DNA of 64,000 bases from Rhodocyclaceae bacterium. GTDB taxonomy: Bacteria > Pseudomonadota > Gammaproteobacteria > Burkholderiales > Rhodocyclaceae. Below are positions 8,594-16,924 of the stretch, piece by piece. Both the position numbers and the translations under genes were made by a program. Under the pieces are notes generated by a model, which was given only the letters and a program-made list of their open reading frames with translations, did no database searches and had not been told where the DNA came from. How positions within the stretch are numbered: position 1 is the first letter of the stretch; each line of letters opens with the position of its first letter. The stretch is from contig JAUXXJ010000045.1 of NCBI GenBank assembly GCA_030681195.1, positions 310,001 through 374,000 on the forward strand, written 5' to 3'.

Positions 8594-10327
8594 TCAAGCT
8601 TTTTTACGTGCGAGCAGGCTGGCCAGCGTCTGGCGCTCCTCGCTACTCAGGGTACTGGCACGCGCTTGAGACGTCAGGACGTCAATCTGGCGTTCCAGGG
8701 AAAGCTGATGCAGGCGCTGAATGGCATCGAGGAAGACGGTCTCCTGCTCTCCTTCGTCCTCCGCCTCCCGCTCGGCCTGACTCGCCAGTCCGGCAATCAG
8801 GTCGGCATGCGGGCTGCCGCGAAAGTGCTCCATCAACAAGCCAAGGTTGCCTGCGGGCAGGGCGACCTGATCGATTGCCTCGGCCACGGCAAGGAGCGCA
8901 GCGCCTTCGGCACTGTCCTGCGTAATCAGCTCAATGGGCAAGCGTGCTGCCCGCTCGGGGCGACGCAAAACAGTGAGCAGCAGAATGCGTTCGAGGGCAT
9001 TGGGCGCCGGATGCGGGCGGGCGCGCGGTGGGGCAGGGCGACCGCGTGCCTGGGGCTTGAGGCCGCATTGCGATTCCACTTCAGCGGGTGTCAAAGCCGC
9101 TGCCTCGGCCACCGCGCGCGTCAGTTGTAGACGCAGCATCGGCGCCGCCAGTTTGGCTAGATAGGGCTTGGCTTCGTGCACGAGGCGCGCGCGTCCCTCT
9201 GCCGTAGCCAGATCAAGATCGGCCTTCAATTCACGCATCAGGAATTCGGTCAGCGTGGTCGGCAGGGCCGCCAGGCGACGAAAGGCCTCCGCACCCTCGG
9301 CGCGCACAAAACTGTCCGGGTCGTGCTCGGCCGCCAAGAACAGGAAGCCCACCAGCTTGTCGTCGGCCAACAGTTCCAGGCTGGATTCGAGCGCCCGCCA
9401 GGCCGCCTTGCGACCGGCCTTGTCGCCATCGAAACAGAACACCACCTGACTGGCCTGACGCAACAGCTTGCGCACATGATTCGGCGTGGTCGCCGTGCCC
9501 AGCGTTGCCACGGCATTGCCGATGCCGTACTGGGCCAGCGCCACCACATCCATATAGCCTTCCACGACGATGATGCGGTCGTCGTCGCGAATCGCCTGAC
9601 GCGCTTGCGGCAGCCCGTAGAGTTCTTCGCCCTTGTGAAACAGCACGGTCTCGGGCGAGTTCAGGTACTTCGGCTCCCCTGCACCGAGCACACGGCCGCC
9701 AAAACCGATGACATTGCTGCGCTGGTCGAGGATCGGAAACATGATCCGGTCCCGGAAACGGTCATAACGTCGCCCTTGTTCGCTGTCGATGACAAGGCCG
9801 CATTCGGCCAGCGCCGGGCCGGCGTAATCATCAAAGACGCGCTGCAGTCCCTGCCATTCATCCGGCGCATAGCCCAGGCCATAGCGTGCGGCAATCTCGC
9901 CGGTCAGCCCGCGTCCCTTCAGGTACTCGATGGCTTTGGGCGAGGCTTTTAGCTGCTCCTTGTAGAACCGGGCCGCTTGTCCCATGCGCTCGGTCAGCGG
10001 CTGCTGCTTGGCTTTTTCCTGGGAGCGGGTACTGACTTCCTGGGGAACCGCCAGCCCCAGATGGCCAGCCAGATCCTCCACCGCTTCGACAAACCCCAGG
10101 CCGGCATATTGCATGACAAAGCCGATGGCGCTCCCATGCGCGCCGCAACCGAAGCAGTGATAGAACTGCTTGGATGGACTGACGGTAAAAGACGGCGTCT
10201 TCTCGGAATGAAACGGACAGCAGGCCTGATAGTTGGCGCCCGCTTTCTTGAGCGTGATGTGGCGCTCGACGACGTCGACGATGTCGACGCGCGAGAGCAG
10301 TTCCTGAACGAATGAGTCTGGGATCAC
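8594..10327 (-). CDS. dnaG: DNA primase DnaG
   Basis: 577 residues. The N-terminal zinc finger has C37-x2-H40 and C58-x2-C61. The TOPRIM core shows VVEGYMDVVALAQYG and CFDGDKAGRKAA. The C-terminal region matches the DnaB-interacting domain in position. It makes RNA primers for lagging-strand synthesis. It lies between yqeY and rpoD, as in the classical rpsU-dnaG-rpoD operon. Confidence 0.97.
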   Translation of the reverse strand: MIPDSFVQELLSRVDIVDVVERHITLKKAGANYQACCPFHSEKTPSFTVSPSKQFYHCFGCGAHGSAIGFVMQYAGLGFVEAVEDLAGHLGLAVPQEVSTRSQEKAKQQPLTERMGQAARFYKEQLKASPKAIEYLKGRGLTGEIAARYGLGYAPDEWQGLQRVFDDYAGPALAECGLVIDSEQGRRYDRFRDRIMFPILDQRSNVIGFGGRVLGAGEPKYLNSPETVLFHKGEELYGLPQARQAIRDDDRIIVVEGYMDVVALAQYGIGNAVATLGTATTPNHVRKLLRQASQVVFCFDGDKAGRKAAWRALESSLELLADDKLVGFLFLAAEHDPDSFVRAEGAEAFRRLAALPTTLTEFLMRELKADLDLATAEGRARLVHEAKPYLAKLAAPMLRLQLTRAVAEAAALTPAEVESQCGLKPQARGRPAPPRARPHPAPNALERILLLTVLRRPERAARLPIELITQDSAEGAALLAVAEAIDQVALPAGNLGLLMEHFRGSPHADLIAGLASQAEREAEDEGEQETVFLDAIQRLHQLSLERQIDVLTSQARASTLSSEERQTLASLLARKKA

Positions 10328-10335
10328 CCGGCGGA

Positions 10336-10785
10336 TTATGCCGGAGTCAGTTTGGCCTTGACGAGCTTCGACACCTCGCCCATGTCGGCTCGGCCAGCCA
10401 GTTGTGGCTTCACCAGCCCGATGACTTTGCCCATGTCGGCCGGCCCCTTGGCACCGGAGTCCGCGACCGCCTTGGCGACAATCGCGGCGACCTCGTCGGC
10501 ACTCATGGCCTGCGGCATGTAAGCCGACAGCACCCCGACTTCGAACTTCTCGGCATCGGCCAGATCCTGACGCTGGGCCGCTTCATACTGGGTAATCGAA
10601 TCCTTGCGCTGCTTGAGCATCTTTTCGATGACCGCGATCACGGCGGCATCGTCAAGCTCGATGCGCTCATCCACTTCCTTTTGCTTGATGGCGGCGAGCA
10701 GCAGGCGAATGGCACCGAGGCGCGCCGTTTCCTTCGCCTTCATGGCGGACTTCATATCGTCAGTAATGCGGGCTTTCAGCGACAT
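10336..10785 (-). CDS. GatB/YqeY domain protein
   Basis: 149 residues from the ATG at 10785, which has AGGAGA before it. The start MSLKARITDDMKSAMKAKE and the body AYMPQAMSADEVAAIVAKAV match the YqeY family, which shares the tail domain of GatB and may act on tRNA or amidotransferase partners, though its role is not settled. In many proteobacteria it lies between rpsU and dnaG, as here. Confidence 0.93.
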   Translation of the reverse strand: MSLKARITDDMKSAMKAKETARLGAIRLLLAAIKQKEVDERIELDDAAVIAVIEKMLKQRKDSITQYEAAQRQDLADAEKFEVGVLSAYMPQAMSADEVAAIVAKAVADSGAKGPADMGKVIGLVKPQLAGRADMGEVSKLVKAKLTPA

Positions 10786-10810
10786 GCAATTCTCCTGGAT
10801 CAGAAACGAC

Positions 10811-10840
10811 AAAACCGCCCGCGGCACTGACCGGGGCGGT
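10811..10840 (-). terminator. Attenuating terminator between rpsU and yqeY
   Basis: On the minus strand ACCGCCC pairs with GGGCGGT and is followed by TTTT. It lies directly after rpsU, where E. coli also has an rpsU-dnaG attenuator, and probably sets S21 above primase and sigma levels. Confidence 0.7.
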
Positions 10841-10880
10841 ATCGACTGCTGGCGCCTGCGTCAGCAGGCCACCAGAGAAA

Positions 10881-11093
10881 TCAATACATCTTGGGCGGCA
10901 GGAGCTGGCTGCGGATGCGCTTGTGATGGCGCTTGACGGCAGCGGCGAGCTTGCGCTTGCGTTCGGAAGTGGGCTTCTCGTAGAACTCGCGCGAACGAAG
11001 TTCGGTGAGCGTGCCGGCCTTTTCGATGGTGCGCTTGAAGCGACGAATGGCAACTTCGAAGGGCTCGTTTTCCTTGAGACGAATACCAGGCAT
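10881..11093 (-). CDS. rpsU: 30S ribosomal protein S21
   Basis: The 70-residue basic protein [19 protein letters not shown]... ending QLLPPKMY is an S21 of normal length. It is a late-assembling small-subunit protein. It heads the minus-strand macromolecular-synthesis operon and is preceded by a strong promoter. Confidence 0.97.
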   Translation of the reverse strand: MPGIRLKENEPFEVAIRRFKRTIEKAGTLTELRSREFYEKPTSERKRKLAAAVKRHHKRIRSQLLPPKMY

Positions 11094-11130
11094 GCGAATT
11101 TCCTAGACTTGATTGGGTGAAAGGGGGCGA

Positions 11131-11158
11131 ATTCTAGCCATTTCACGGCACTTGTCAA
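11131..11158 (-). promoter_or_regulatory. Sigma-70 promoter of rpsU operon
   Basis: On the minus strand TTGACA (11158-11153), a 16-base spacer and TAGAAT (11136-11131), 37 bases before the rpsU ATG. It shares the 79-base gap with the divergent tsaD start. Confidence 0.8.
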
Positions 11159-11172
11159 AGTAAAATTTCGTC

Positions 11173-12189
11173 ATGCTGGTACTCGGTATCGAATCTTCCT
11201 GCGACGAAACAGGCATCGCCCTCTACGACACCGAGCGCGGACTGCTGGCGCACGCCGTGCATACGCAGGTCGCGATGCACGAGGCTTATGGCGGTGTGGT
11301 GCCCGAGTTGGCCTCGCGCGACCATATCCGTCGGCTGATTCCCCTGCTGGAAAACGTGCTGGCCGAGGCCGGTGCAACACACAAGGACATTGAGGCCATC
11401 GGCTACACCGCCGGACCCGGACTCGCCGGCGCGCTGCTGGTCGGCGCCAGCTTTGCCGAGGCGCTGGCGCTGGCCCTCGATATTCCGGCCCTGCCGATCC
11501 ACCACCTTGAAGGCCACCTGCTTTCCCCGCTGCTCTCAAAAGACCCCGCGACTTTTCCCTTCATCGCCTTGCTAGTTTCTGGCGGTCACACCCAGCTGAT
11601 GTGTGTCACGCAAGTGGGCGCTTACGAGCTGATGGGCGAATCGCTCGACGATGCCGCTGGCGAAGCCTTCGACAAGACCGCCCAACTGCTAGGCCTCGGC
11701 TATCCCGGTGGGCCGGCATTGGCGAAACTGGCCGAGCAGGGCACCCCGGGCAAGTTCAAGCTGCCGCGCCCGATGCTGAACAGCGGCGATTTCATGTTCA
11801 GTTTTTCCGGCCTCAAAACGGCTGTGCTGACGGCTGTGCGTGAGCGCACACTGACCGAGCAGGACAAGGCCGATCTGGCTACCGAGTTTCAGGAAGCCGC
11901 CACCGAAGTGGTGGCCACCAAGGCCCTCGCAGCCTGTCGCCAGCGCCGCTTGTCCACATTGGTCGTCGCCGGTGGCGTCGGCGCCAACCAGCGGCTGCGC
12001 CAGCGCCTGGATCTGGCCGCCGTGAAACAGCGTGTGCGGGTCTGTTATCCAGAAATGGCGCTGTGCACCGACAACGGCGCAATGATCGCTTTCGCCGCCG
12101 CGCAACGCTTGCTGGCCGACAAAGCCGAAACAGCGAATCGCAACGGTGCCTTTGCGGTCAAACCCCGCTGGCCACTGGCGACGATCTAG
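11173..12189 (+). CDS. tsaD: tRNA N6-threonylcarbamoyladenosine synthase subunit TsaD
   Basis: 338 residues, the normal length. The start [16 protein letters not shown] and the metal-binding HHLEGH (H111, H115) are diagnostic, with [10 protein letters not shown] in the C-terminal half. TsaD transfers the threonylcarbamoyl group to A37 of ANN-decoding tRNAs, with TsaB and TsaE. It is transcribed divergently from rpsU, the conserved arrangement. Its TAG shares a CTAG palindrome with the convergent plsY stop. Confidence 0.97.
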   Translation: MLVLGIESSCDETGIALYDTERGLLAHAVHTQVAMHEAYGGVVPELASRDHIRRLIPLLENVLAEAGATHKDIEAIGYTAGPGLAGALLVGASFAEALALALDIPALPIHHLEGHLLSPLLSKDPATFPFIALLVSGGHTQLMCVTQVGAYELMGESLDDAAGEAFDKTAQLLGLGYPGGPALAKLAEQGTPGKFKLPRPMLNSGDFMFSFSGLKTAVLTAVRERTLTEQDKADLATEFQEAATEVVATKALAACRQRRLSTLVVAGGVGANQRLRQRLDLAAVKQRVRVCYPEMALCTDNGAMIAFAAAQRLLADKAETANRNGAFAVKPRWPLATI

Positions 12190-12782
12190 GCTTTCTTCTT
12201 GCCGATCCGGCCTTCGGTGCCTTCTACAAGGCGCACGATATTCGCCTTGTGGCGCACGATCAACAGCAGGCACATCACCCCAACGACAATCGACACCGCA
12301 CCGATGCCGTGATTGCTCAATGCCAGCGTCGGTGCGACGCAGGCCGCGATGATCGCCGCCAGGGATGAGTAACGCGTGACGACCGCCGTCACCAGCCAGG
12401 TCAGCGCGGTCAGCAGGGCAACCCAGCCATCCAGACCGATCAAGACGCCAATTGCTGTCGCCACGCCCTTGCCGCCTTTGAACTTGAGGAAGACAGGAAA
12501 CAGGTGGCCAAGGAAAGCTGCCAGCCCGGTCAAGGCAACAGCCGTCCCGTCAGCGCCGACTTTTGCGGCGAGGAACATCGCAACCCAGCCCTTGGCCGCA
12601 TCGCCCAGCAAGGTCAACACGGCGGCGGCCTTGTTGCCGGTGCGCAGTACGTTGGTCGCACCCGGATTGCCCGAGCCGAAGCTGCGCGGGTCAGCCAGGC
12701 CAAAGGCTTTCGAGACGATCACCGCGAAGGGCAGCGAACCGATCAGATAACCAAGCGCTAGGTAGATGAACAGGGTTTCCAT
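12186..12782 (-). CDS. plsY: Glycerol-3-phosphate acyltransferase PlsY
   Basis: 198 residues with about five membrane helices. It shows [14 protein letters not shown] (37-50) and [10 protein letters not shown] (101-110), the acyl-phosphate and glycerol-3-phosphate binding loops. PlsY uses acyl phosphate to make lysophosphatidic acid in the inner membrane. It converges on tsaD with a four-base overlap. Residues 73-81 (KVGADGTAV) are encoded by a dispersed repeat read in its second frame, in the loop between membrane segments. Confidence 0.96.
   Translation of the reverse strand: METLFIYLALGYLIGSLPFAVIVSKAFGLADPRSFGSGNPGATNVLRTGNKAAAVLTLLGDAAKGWVAMFLAAKVGADGTAVALTGLAAFLGHLFPVFLKFKGGKGVATAIGVLIGLDGWVALLTALTWLVTAVVTRYSSLAAIIAACVAPTLALSNHGIGAVSIVVGVMCLLLIVRHKANIVRLVEGTEGRIGKKKA
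12541..12564 (-). repeat. 24-bp dispersed repeat, copy 3 (inside plsY)
   Basis: Minus strand: AAAAGTCGGCGCTG then ACGGGACGGC. It is in frame in plsY, encoding KVGADGTA. Confidence 0.9.
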
Positions 12783-12814
12783 AGAATGGTCAGCATTCTA
12801 AACGAGGCAGTTTC

Positions 12815-13165
12815 ATGGACTTCATCTTCATCGAGGACATGCGCGTCGAAGCGCATGTCGGCATTTACGACCGCGAACGGGCCGCGCCGCAAACGCTAGA
12901 CATCTCGCTCACCTTCGGCGTGCCCGACGAGGCCGCACAGGATGACGACATCACCAAGACCATCGACTACGCCGTCGTGATCGAGCGCATCCGCACCGAA
13001 CTCGCGGCCCGCCATTTCAACCTGCTTGAAACGCTGGGCGAATACGTCATCGGCCTGTTGCTCGACGAATTCCGCGCGCCTTGGTGCAAGGTTTCAATTG
13101 CCAAAGTGGGGATTGCCCGTGGCGTCAGGCGTGTCGGCGTGCAGATCGAGCGGGCGCGCGGCTAA
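12815..13165 (+). CDS. folB: Dihydroneopterin aldolase FolB
   Basis: 116 residues, the usual length. VEAHVGIYDRERAAPQ, TIDYAVV and NLLETLGEYV are FolB blocks. The enzyme cleaves dihydroneopterin to 6-hydroxymethyl-dihydropterin in cytoplasmic folate synthesis. It is divergent from plsY by 32 bases. The final A of its TAA stop is the first base of a dispersed repeat. Confidence 0.95.
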   Translation: MDFIFIEDMRVEAHVGIYDRERAAPQTLDISLTFGVPDEAAQDDDITKTIDYAVVIERIRTELAARHFNLLETLGEYVIGLLLDEFRAPWCKVSIAKVGIARGVRRVGVQIERARG

Positions 13166-13188
13166 AAAGTCGGCGCAGGCGAGACGGC
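13165..13188 (+). repeat. 24-bp dispersed repeat, copy 4 (touching folB stop)
   Basis: AAAAGTCGGCGCAG then GCGAGACGGC. It starts at the last base of the folB stop and ends three bases before the converging unknown gene. Confidence 0.9.
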
Positions 13189-13190
13189 AC

Positions 13191-13880
13191 CTACCAGTTC
13201 AAATGCAGCAGTATGGCAGGGCCATCAACACATTGCTCAACAGTAATTGAGCGATGCGCTTTACGGCTGCCCTCCGCATTCAACCGCTGGATGCCACGCA
13301 AGTGATCGGGGTTGATGCAACAGCCGCAGAACATAAACGACTCTGGTGCATGTTCGGGATCGCCATCACAAAAGTGACCCAGTGCTTCCATGTGACAGGT
13401 GGCGATGTCTTCGTGATACTGGCCGCTTGAGGAAAGATGGGATATCGCCAGCTTGCGTGCCCCCCATTTGCGGCAGGCAAAAACAATCGCCTCGTAGCTG
13501 ACGTTGTAATAGAAATTACGATTCGGCCGCGGGTCGTATGAGCGCACAAACGGCTGATAACTTCGCGTGTTGCTGCCGGGTGCGAGGATGATTCCCCTCA
13601 ACTGGCTACCTTCCCGCTGACTGCTTATTGCCGCGAGCGTAACCCGGTCATTCTCGTTGCGGTTCCAATCAGCAAGGCGGCTGATCTCCTTCACGGGCAC
13701 GCCAAGATCAGCGGCGAAAAACTCCTTCGATATACCAAGCGGTGAAAAACCATCCTCGGTCGAAACGATGGCAACATCAGCCTCCCCGCGCTCTGCCAGT
13801 TCCTTGAAAGAGGCGTGGAGATCGTAGCCGATGGCTGTACGGTGGCCGTGCCTTGATTCAAGGTTGGAGAGTAGCGACAT
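13191..13880 (-). CDS. Protein of unknown function
   Basis: I do not recognise this 229-residue protein. No membrane segment or signal peptide is seen. Notable stretches are YDLHASFKELAERGEADVAI near the start, and an HxxC-containing segment DIATCHMEALGHFCDGD followed by FMFCGCCINPDHL, a cysteine/histidine cluster that might bind metal. It overlaps the GIY-YIG-like gene by TGATG, so the two are probably one translational unit. The pair is flanked by repeat copies 4 and 5 and looks less GC-rich than its neighbours, consistent with acquisition. Confidence 0.7.
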   Translation of the reverse strand: MSLLSNLESRHGHRTAIGYDLHASFKELAERGEADVAIVSTEDGFSPLGISKEFFAADLGVPVKEISRLADWNRNENDRVTLAAISSQREGSQLRGIILAPGSNTRSYQPFVRSYDPRPNRNFYYNVSYEAIVFACRKWGARKLAISHLSSSGQYHEDIATCHMEALGHFCDGDPEHAPESFMFCGCCINPDHLRGIQRLNAEGSRKAHRSITVEQCVDGPAILLHLNW

Positions 13881-14590
13881 CAGCGCGTCTCTTTTTGAAC
13901 GATTCCGACTATGCGCTCGATTTCATCAACGGTTGTAACGAACCACTCCGAACCCGGGGCATCCGATTTCCAATGCCCGGACAGTTTTAGAAGTCCCTGC
14001 ACAGTGCGCTCGGTCAGTGAGACCTGATTCACTCGCCATGACCTCATAATTTTGGGCTGGCTGAAAAAAGCCGAGCCCTTGCATTGATCTGCAACACGCT
14101 CCTCAACGTCTCGGATGGTCATACCGACCTTGATGGGGAATGGCTCGTTCTTGATAAGTTCGGGAAAGGTGAAGGCGTAAATCCAGCCATCCGTAGCCGC
14201 ACCAGCCTCCTCGGCGATTTCTTCCTCGATTTCATCCCCACTGGTGGCGGCCTCCTGTTCTCCTGTGGGCATCCGATACCAGCCACGCTGAACGAACTCG
14301 ATAATGTTATTGTCCTTTCCTACATATCGGACATACCAGCGAATGGTGTCAAGAACAGATTCAGGTCTGCCGTTTGGCCGCAGATAGGTTGCCTGCTGTT
14401 CTTCCCGTGTCAGATACTCATCTGTTATTGCTTGAAGCATTGGCGAAAGTTGGAATGGTTGGCCGCTTCTGAATTCCTCGCCCTCCGTAATGCGCGGAAG
14501 CACCAGAAACTTTGAGAAGCGATATCCAAAACTGCTCGAAACCGTATATTCCAGTGGTCCGGTGGTTGTTTCAATCGGCTTAAGGGGCAT
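13880..14590 (-). CDS. GIY-YIG-like (T5orf172/MUG113-type) domain protein
   Basis: 236 residues from the ATG at 14590, which has GAGGAG ten bases upstream; an in-frame TTG at 14611 is less likely. The C-terminal half has GWIYAFTFP, then PIKVGMTIRDVEERVADQ and finally GSEWF, matching the W-I-Y / K-V-G / R / E pattern of T5orf172-type GIY-YIG domains. Such domains cut or bind DNA in phage and mobile contexts. The N-terminal half is not recognised. It is the upstream gene of a two-gene unit bounded by dispersed repeats. Confidence 0.65.
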   Translation of the reverse strand: MPLKPIETTTGPLEYTVSSSFGYRFSKFLVLPRITEGEEFRSGQPFQLSPMLQAITDEYLTREEQQATYLRPNGRPESVLDTIRWYVRYVGKDNNIIEFVQRGWYRMPTGEQEAATSGDEIEEEIAEEAGAATDGWIYAFTFPELIKNEPFPIKVGMTIRDVEERVADQCKGSAFFSQPKIMRSWRVNQVSLTERTVQGLLKLSGHWKSDAPGSEWFVTTVDEIERIVGIVQKETR

Positions 14591-14646
14591 TTTCAGTAAC
14601 TCCTCGTTCAAAATCAGCTTGACTCATTGTATTCGCACATGGCATA

Positions 14647-14670
14647 GAAAGTCGGCCCTGGCAGGACGGC
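14647..14670 (+). repeat. 24-bp dispersed repeat, copy 5 (intergenic)
   Basis: GAAAGTCGGCCCTG then GCAGGACGGC, followed by AT. Two mismatches to consensus. It lies between the GIY-YIG-like gene and the sirtuin gene. Confidence 0.85.
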
Positions 14671-14676
14671 ATCATC

Positions 14677-15510
14677 TCAAAGCACACTACCCCAAACCTC
14701 ATCGATCAACTCCGGCAGCACTTCGGCTGCCTTGCCTTGAAGGAATGCGTCGGCGTGAAGGGACAACGTTGTCGGCTTGGGATTGATTTCGATAATTGAC
14801 GCGCCATTCCGTTTCGCCCGCATCGGAATGCTGGCCGCCGGTTGCACTTCGAGCGAGCTGCCAATGCAGATCAGCAGGTCACAGGTATCGGTCGCGCTCC
14901 AGGCGGCGTCAAGTACGTCCACGGCCAGCGGTTCGCCGAACCAGACGATGTCGGGCCGCAGCAGCGCCCGGCATCCCGGGCAGCGTGGCACGGGGCCGGC
15001 TTTCAGTTCGATGGCGGCAAGGTCTTCCTTGCTGGCGTAATGGTCGCACTCCTCATCCAGGGCATAACCGTCGCAGATCGGGCAGATGATGGGGCTGCGG
15101 TCGCCGACAAACAGATCATCCGCATCGACGAAGGCAGTGAGACGAAACAGGTTTCCGTGAAGTTCGAGCACATCGCGACTGCCGGCGACCTGATGCAGGT
15201 TGTCGATGTTTTGGGTGATGACGATGAGGCGGGGCGCGAGTTCTGCCAGTCGCGCCACGGCAACGTGGCCGGCATTCGGTCTGGCCTGACGGATCGCGTC
15301 GGCGAGATACACATGCCAATCCCACACCAGTTGAGGGTTAGCACGGAAAGCCTGCGGTGTGGCCACCTCTTGGGGATCGTACTTGGCCCAAAGCCCCTCG
15401 AAGCGGTCGCGGAAGGTGGGAATGCCACTCTCGGCCGATATCCCCGCGCCGGTGAAGACGACGATGTTCCGGCAGGCGCGGAGGTGCTGGCGGAGCGGGC
15501 CAGGGATCAT
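14677..15510 (-). CDS. NAD-dependent protein deacylase, sirtuin family
   Basis: 277 residues with FTGAGISAESGIPTFRD (19-35), TQNIDNLH (99-106), catalytic H118 in ELHG, and zinc-ribbon cysteines in CPIC and CPGC. Sirtuins remove acyl groups from lysine using NAD. The general layout (GLWAKYDPQEVATP) is like bacterial CobB/SIRT5 relatives, but the Tyr-x2-Arg desuccinylase signature is not clear, so acyl preference is open. It is a single-gene block between repeat copies 5 and 6. Confidence 0.93.
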   Translation of the reverse strand: MIPGPLRQHLRACRNIVVFTGAGISAESGIPTFRDRFEGLWAKYDPQEVATPQAFRANPQLVWDWHVYLADAIRQARPNAGHVAVARLAELAPRLIVITQNIDNLHQVAGSRDVLELHGNLFRLTAFVDADDLFVGDRSPIICPICDGYALDEECDHYASKEDLAAIELKAGPVPRCPGCRALLRPDIVWFGEPLAVDVLDAAWSATDTCDLLICIGSSLEVQPAASIPMRAKRNGASIIEINPKPTTLSLHADAFLQGKAAEVLPELIDEVWGSVL

Positions 15511-15519
15511 AGCGAGGTC

Positions 15520-15543
15520 AAAAGTCGGTGCTGGCGGGACGGC
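15520..15543 (+). repeat. 24-bp dispersed repeat, copy 6 (intergenic)
   Basis: AAAAGTCGGTGCTG then GCGGGACGGC. It lies between the sirtuin start and the vapC stop. Confidence 0.9.
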
Positions 15544-15584
15544 AAAAGATTAGCAACCGCCATGCTCAGGAGGTGAGCATGGGC

Positions 15585-15992
15585 TTACGCCAGCCAGTTC
15601 TGCACCCTCAACCCCGGCACCCGCTTGAACTCACCCACGTTGTCGGTCACAAGAGTCAGCCCGCCGTCCAGCGCCTGCGCGGCAATCAGGAGATCGTTGG
15701 GGCCGATGATCTGGCCGCTGCGTTCCAGTGTGGCGCGAATGAGGCCATAGTGCCGGTCGGCATCGGGTTCGAGCGGCACTATTTCCAGCGGCGCGAGTAT
15801 GGCTTCCAGTTGCTCGCTCAGCCGTGGCGAACCTTTCTTTGCCGCGCCGTAGCGCAGTTCGCAGGCGACGATGATGCTGGTGCACACCATCGCTTCGCCG
15901 ACCTTGGCGATCTTGCGCGCAATCTTGCCCTGGGGGTTGCGCACCAGATCGGAGAGGATATTGGTGTCGAGCAGGTAACGCTGTTCCGCCAT
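15585..15992 (-). CDS. vapC: VapC-type PIN-domain toxin ribonuclease
   Basis: 135 residues. The PIN acidic residues are visible in LLDTNILSDLVRNP (D9), E45 in ACELRYG, GPNDLLIAAQAL and the final LVTDNVGEF. VapC toxins cut tRNA or rRNA in a metal-dependent way. It follows vapB with three bases between stop and start, the usual antitoxin-toxin layout. Confidence 0.92.
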   Translation of the reverse strand: MAEQRYLLDTNILSDLVRNPQGKIARKIAKVGEAMVCTSIIVACELRYGAAKKGSPRLSEQLEAILAPLEIVPLEPDADRHYGLIRATLERSGQIIGPNDLLIAAQALDGGLTLVTDNVGEFKRVPGLRVQNWLA

Positions 15993-15995
15993 CGC

Positions 15996-16229
15996 TCAAA
16001 GCTCCACCGGTTCGACCGGCAATTCCTCGATGGGCGGGAATGTTTCCGCCAGCGGCTGGAGGCCGGCCAGCACCGCCAACAGGGAATGCGGCGCAGCTGG
16101 TTCGACAATCAGGCGGTTGCCTTCCTTGCGCACGATGGCCTCGTTGCCGGGCAACTCGAATTCGCGTGGAATACGCAACGCCTGATTACGCCCGTTGCGG
16201 AATAGTCTGACTTGGCGTTCTGCTTGCAT
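15996..16229 (-). CDS. vapB: VapB-type antitoxin (AbrB/SpoVT fold)
   Basis: 77 residues beginning MQAERQVRLFRNGRNQALRI, the swapped-hairpin AbrB DNA-binding fold of VapB, with a proline- and glutamate-rich C-terminus that would bind VapC. It probably autoregulates the pair. It starts 72 bases from repeat copy 7. Confidence 0.88.
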   Translation of the reverse strand: MQAERQVRLFRNGRNQALRIPREFELPGNEAIVRKEGNRLIVEPAAPHSLLAVLAGLQPLAETFPPIEELPVEPVEL

Positions 16230-16300
16230 GATTTTGTCCCGACTGGGTTTCTGGTGAGCAAAGCATATGCCAAGACATAGGCCGAAGCAAGGGAAAGCTG

Positions 16301-16324
16301 AAAAGTCGGCGCTGGCGAGACGGC
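16301..16324 (+). repeat. 24-bp dispersed repeat, copy 7 (intergenic)
   Basis: AAAAGTCGGCGCTG then GCGAGACGGC, in the 202-base gap between vapB and ybaK. Confidence 0.92.
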
Positions 16325-16431
16325 AGTGAATACACCGGACAATTTTAGCGATACTGCTCCGCTGCCTGCCACAACCGTTCCGCCACCTTGGAACGCAGGT
16401 GTCGAAGACGATGGGCGCATTCAGCTGCCGA

Positions 16432-16920
16432 TCAGGCCTGCCCGCACTCCACGATTTTCGGCTGCAACACCCGCAGGATGTCATGCGGATGCACACCCAC
16501 GAGATAACCCCGCTGGCCGCCGTTGATGTAAATCAGCGGTAGATCGAGGATGGTTTTTTCCATGCAGAGCGGCAGTTGCTTCTTGGTGCCGAAGGGCGAA
16601 CAGCCGCCGATCATGTAACCCGTGTGGCGGTGGGCGTCTTCGGGCGTGCAGGGGGCAATCTTCTTGACGCCGAGCTGACGGGCCAGTTCCTTGGTGGAGA
16701 CTTTCTTGTCGCCGTGCATCAGCACGATCAGCGGTTTCTTGTCCTCGTCTTCCATCACCAGGGTTTTCACCACCGCATGCTCGGCAACATTCAGTTCGCG
16801 TGATGAGACTTTGGTGCCGCCGTGCTCCTCGTAGGTGTAGAGATGGTTTGAATGCGCAATGCCGTGCTTGTTGAGAAACTTCGTCGCGGGCGTTTCGGGC
16901 GGGCGGTCATCATGTTTCAT
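16432..16920 (-). CDS. ybaK: Cys-tRNA(Pro) deacylase YbaK/EbsC
   Basis: 162 residues, normal length. The motifs VKTLVMEDEDKKPLIVLMHGD, KKVSTKELARQLG and MIGGCSPFGTKKQLP match YbaK, which clears Cys mischarged on tRNA-Pro. The stop of xerD lies four bases upstream, so it is probably the last gene of the proA-ogt-xerD-ybaK transcript. Confidence 0.95.
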   Translation of the reverse strand: MKHDDRPPETPATKFLNKHGIAHSNHLYTYEEHGGTKVSSRELNVAEHAVVKTLVMEDEDKKPLIVLMHGDKKVSTKELARQLGVKKIAPCTPEDAHRHTGYMIGGCSPFGTKKQLPLCMEKTILDLPLIYINGGQRGYLVGVHPHDILRVLQPKIVECGQA

Positions 16921-16924
16921 GGCG

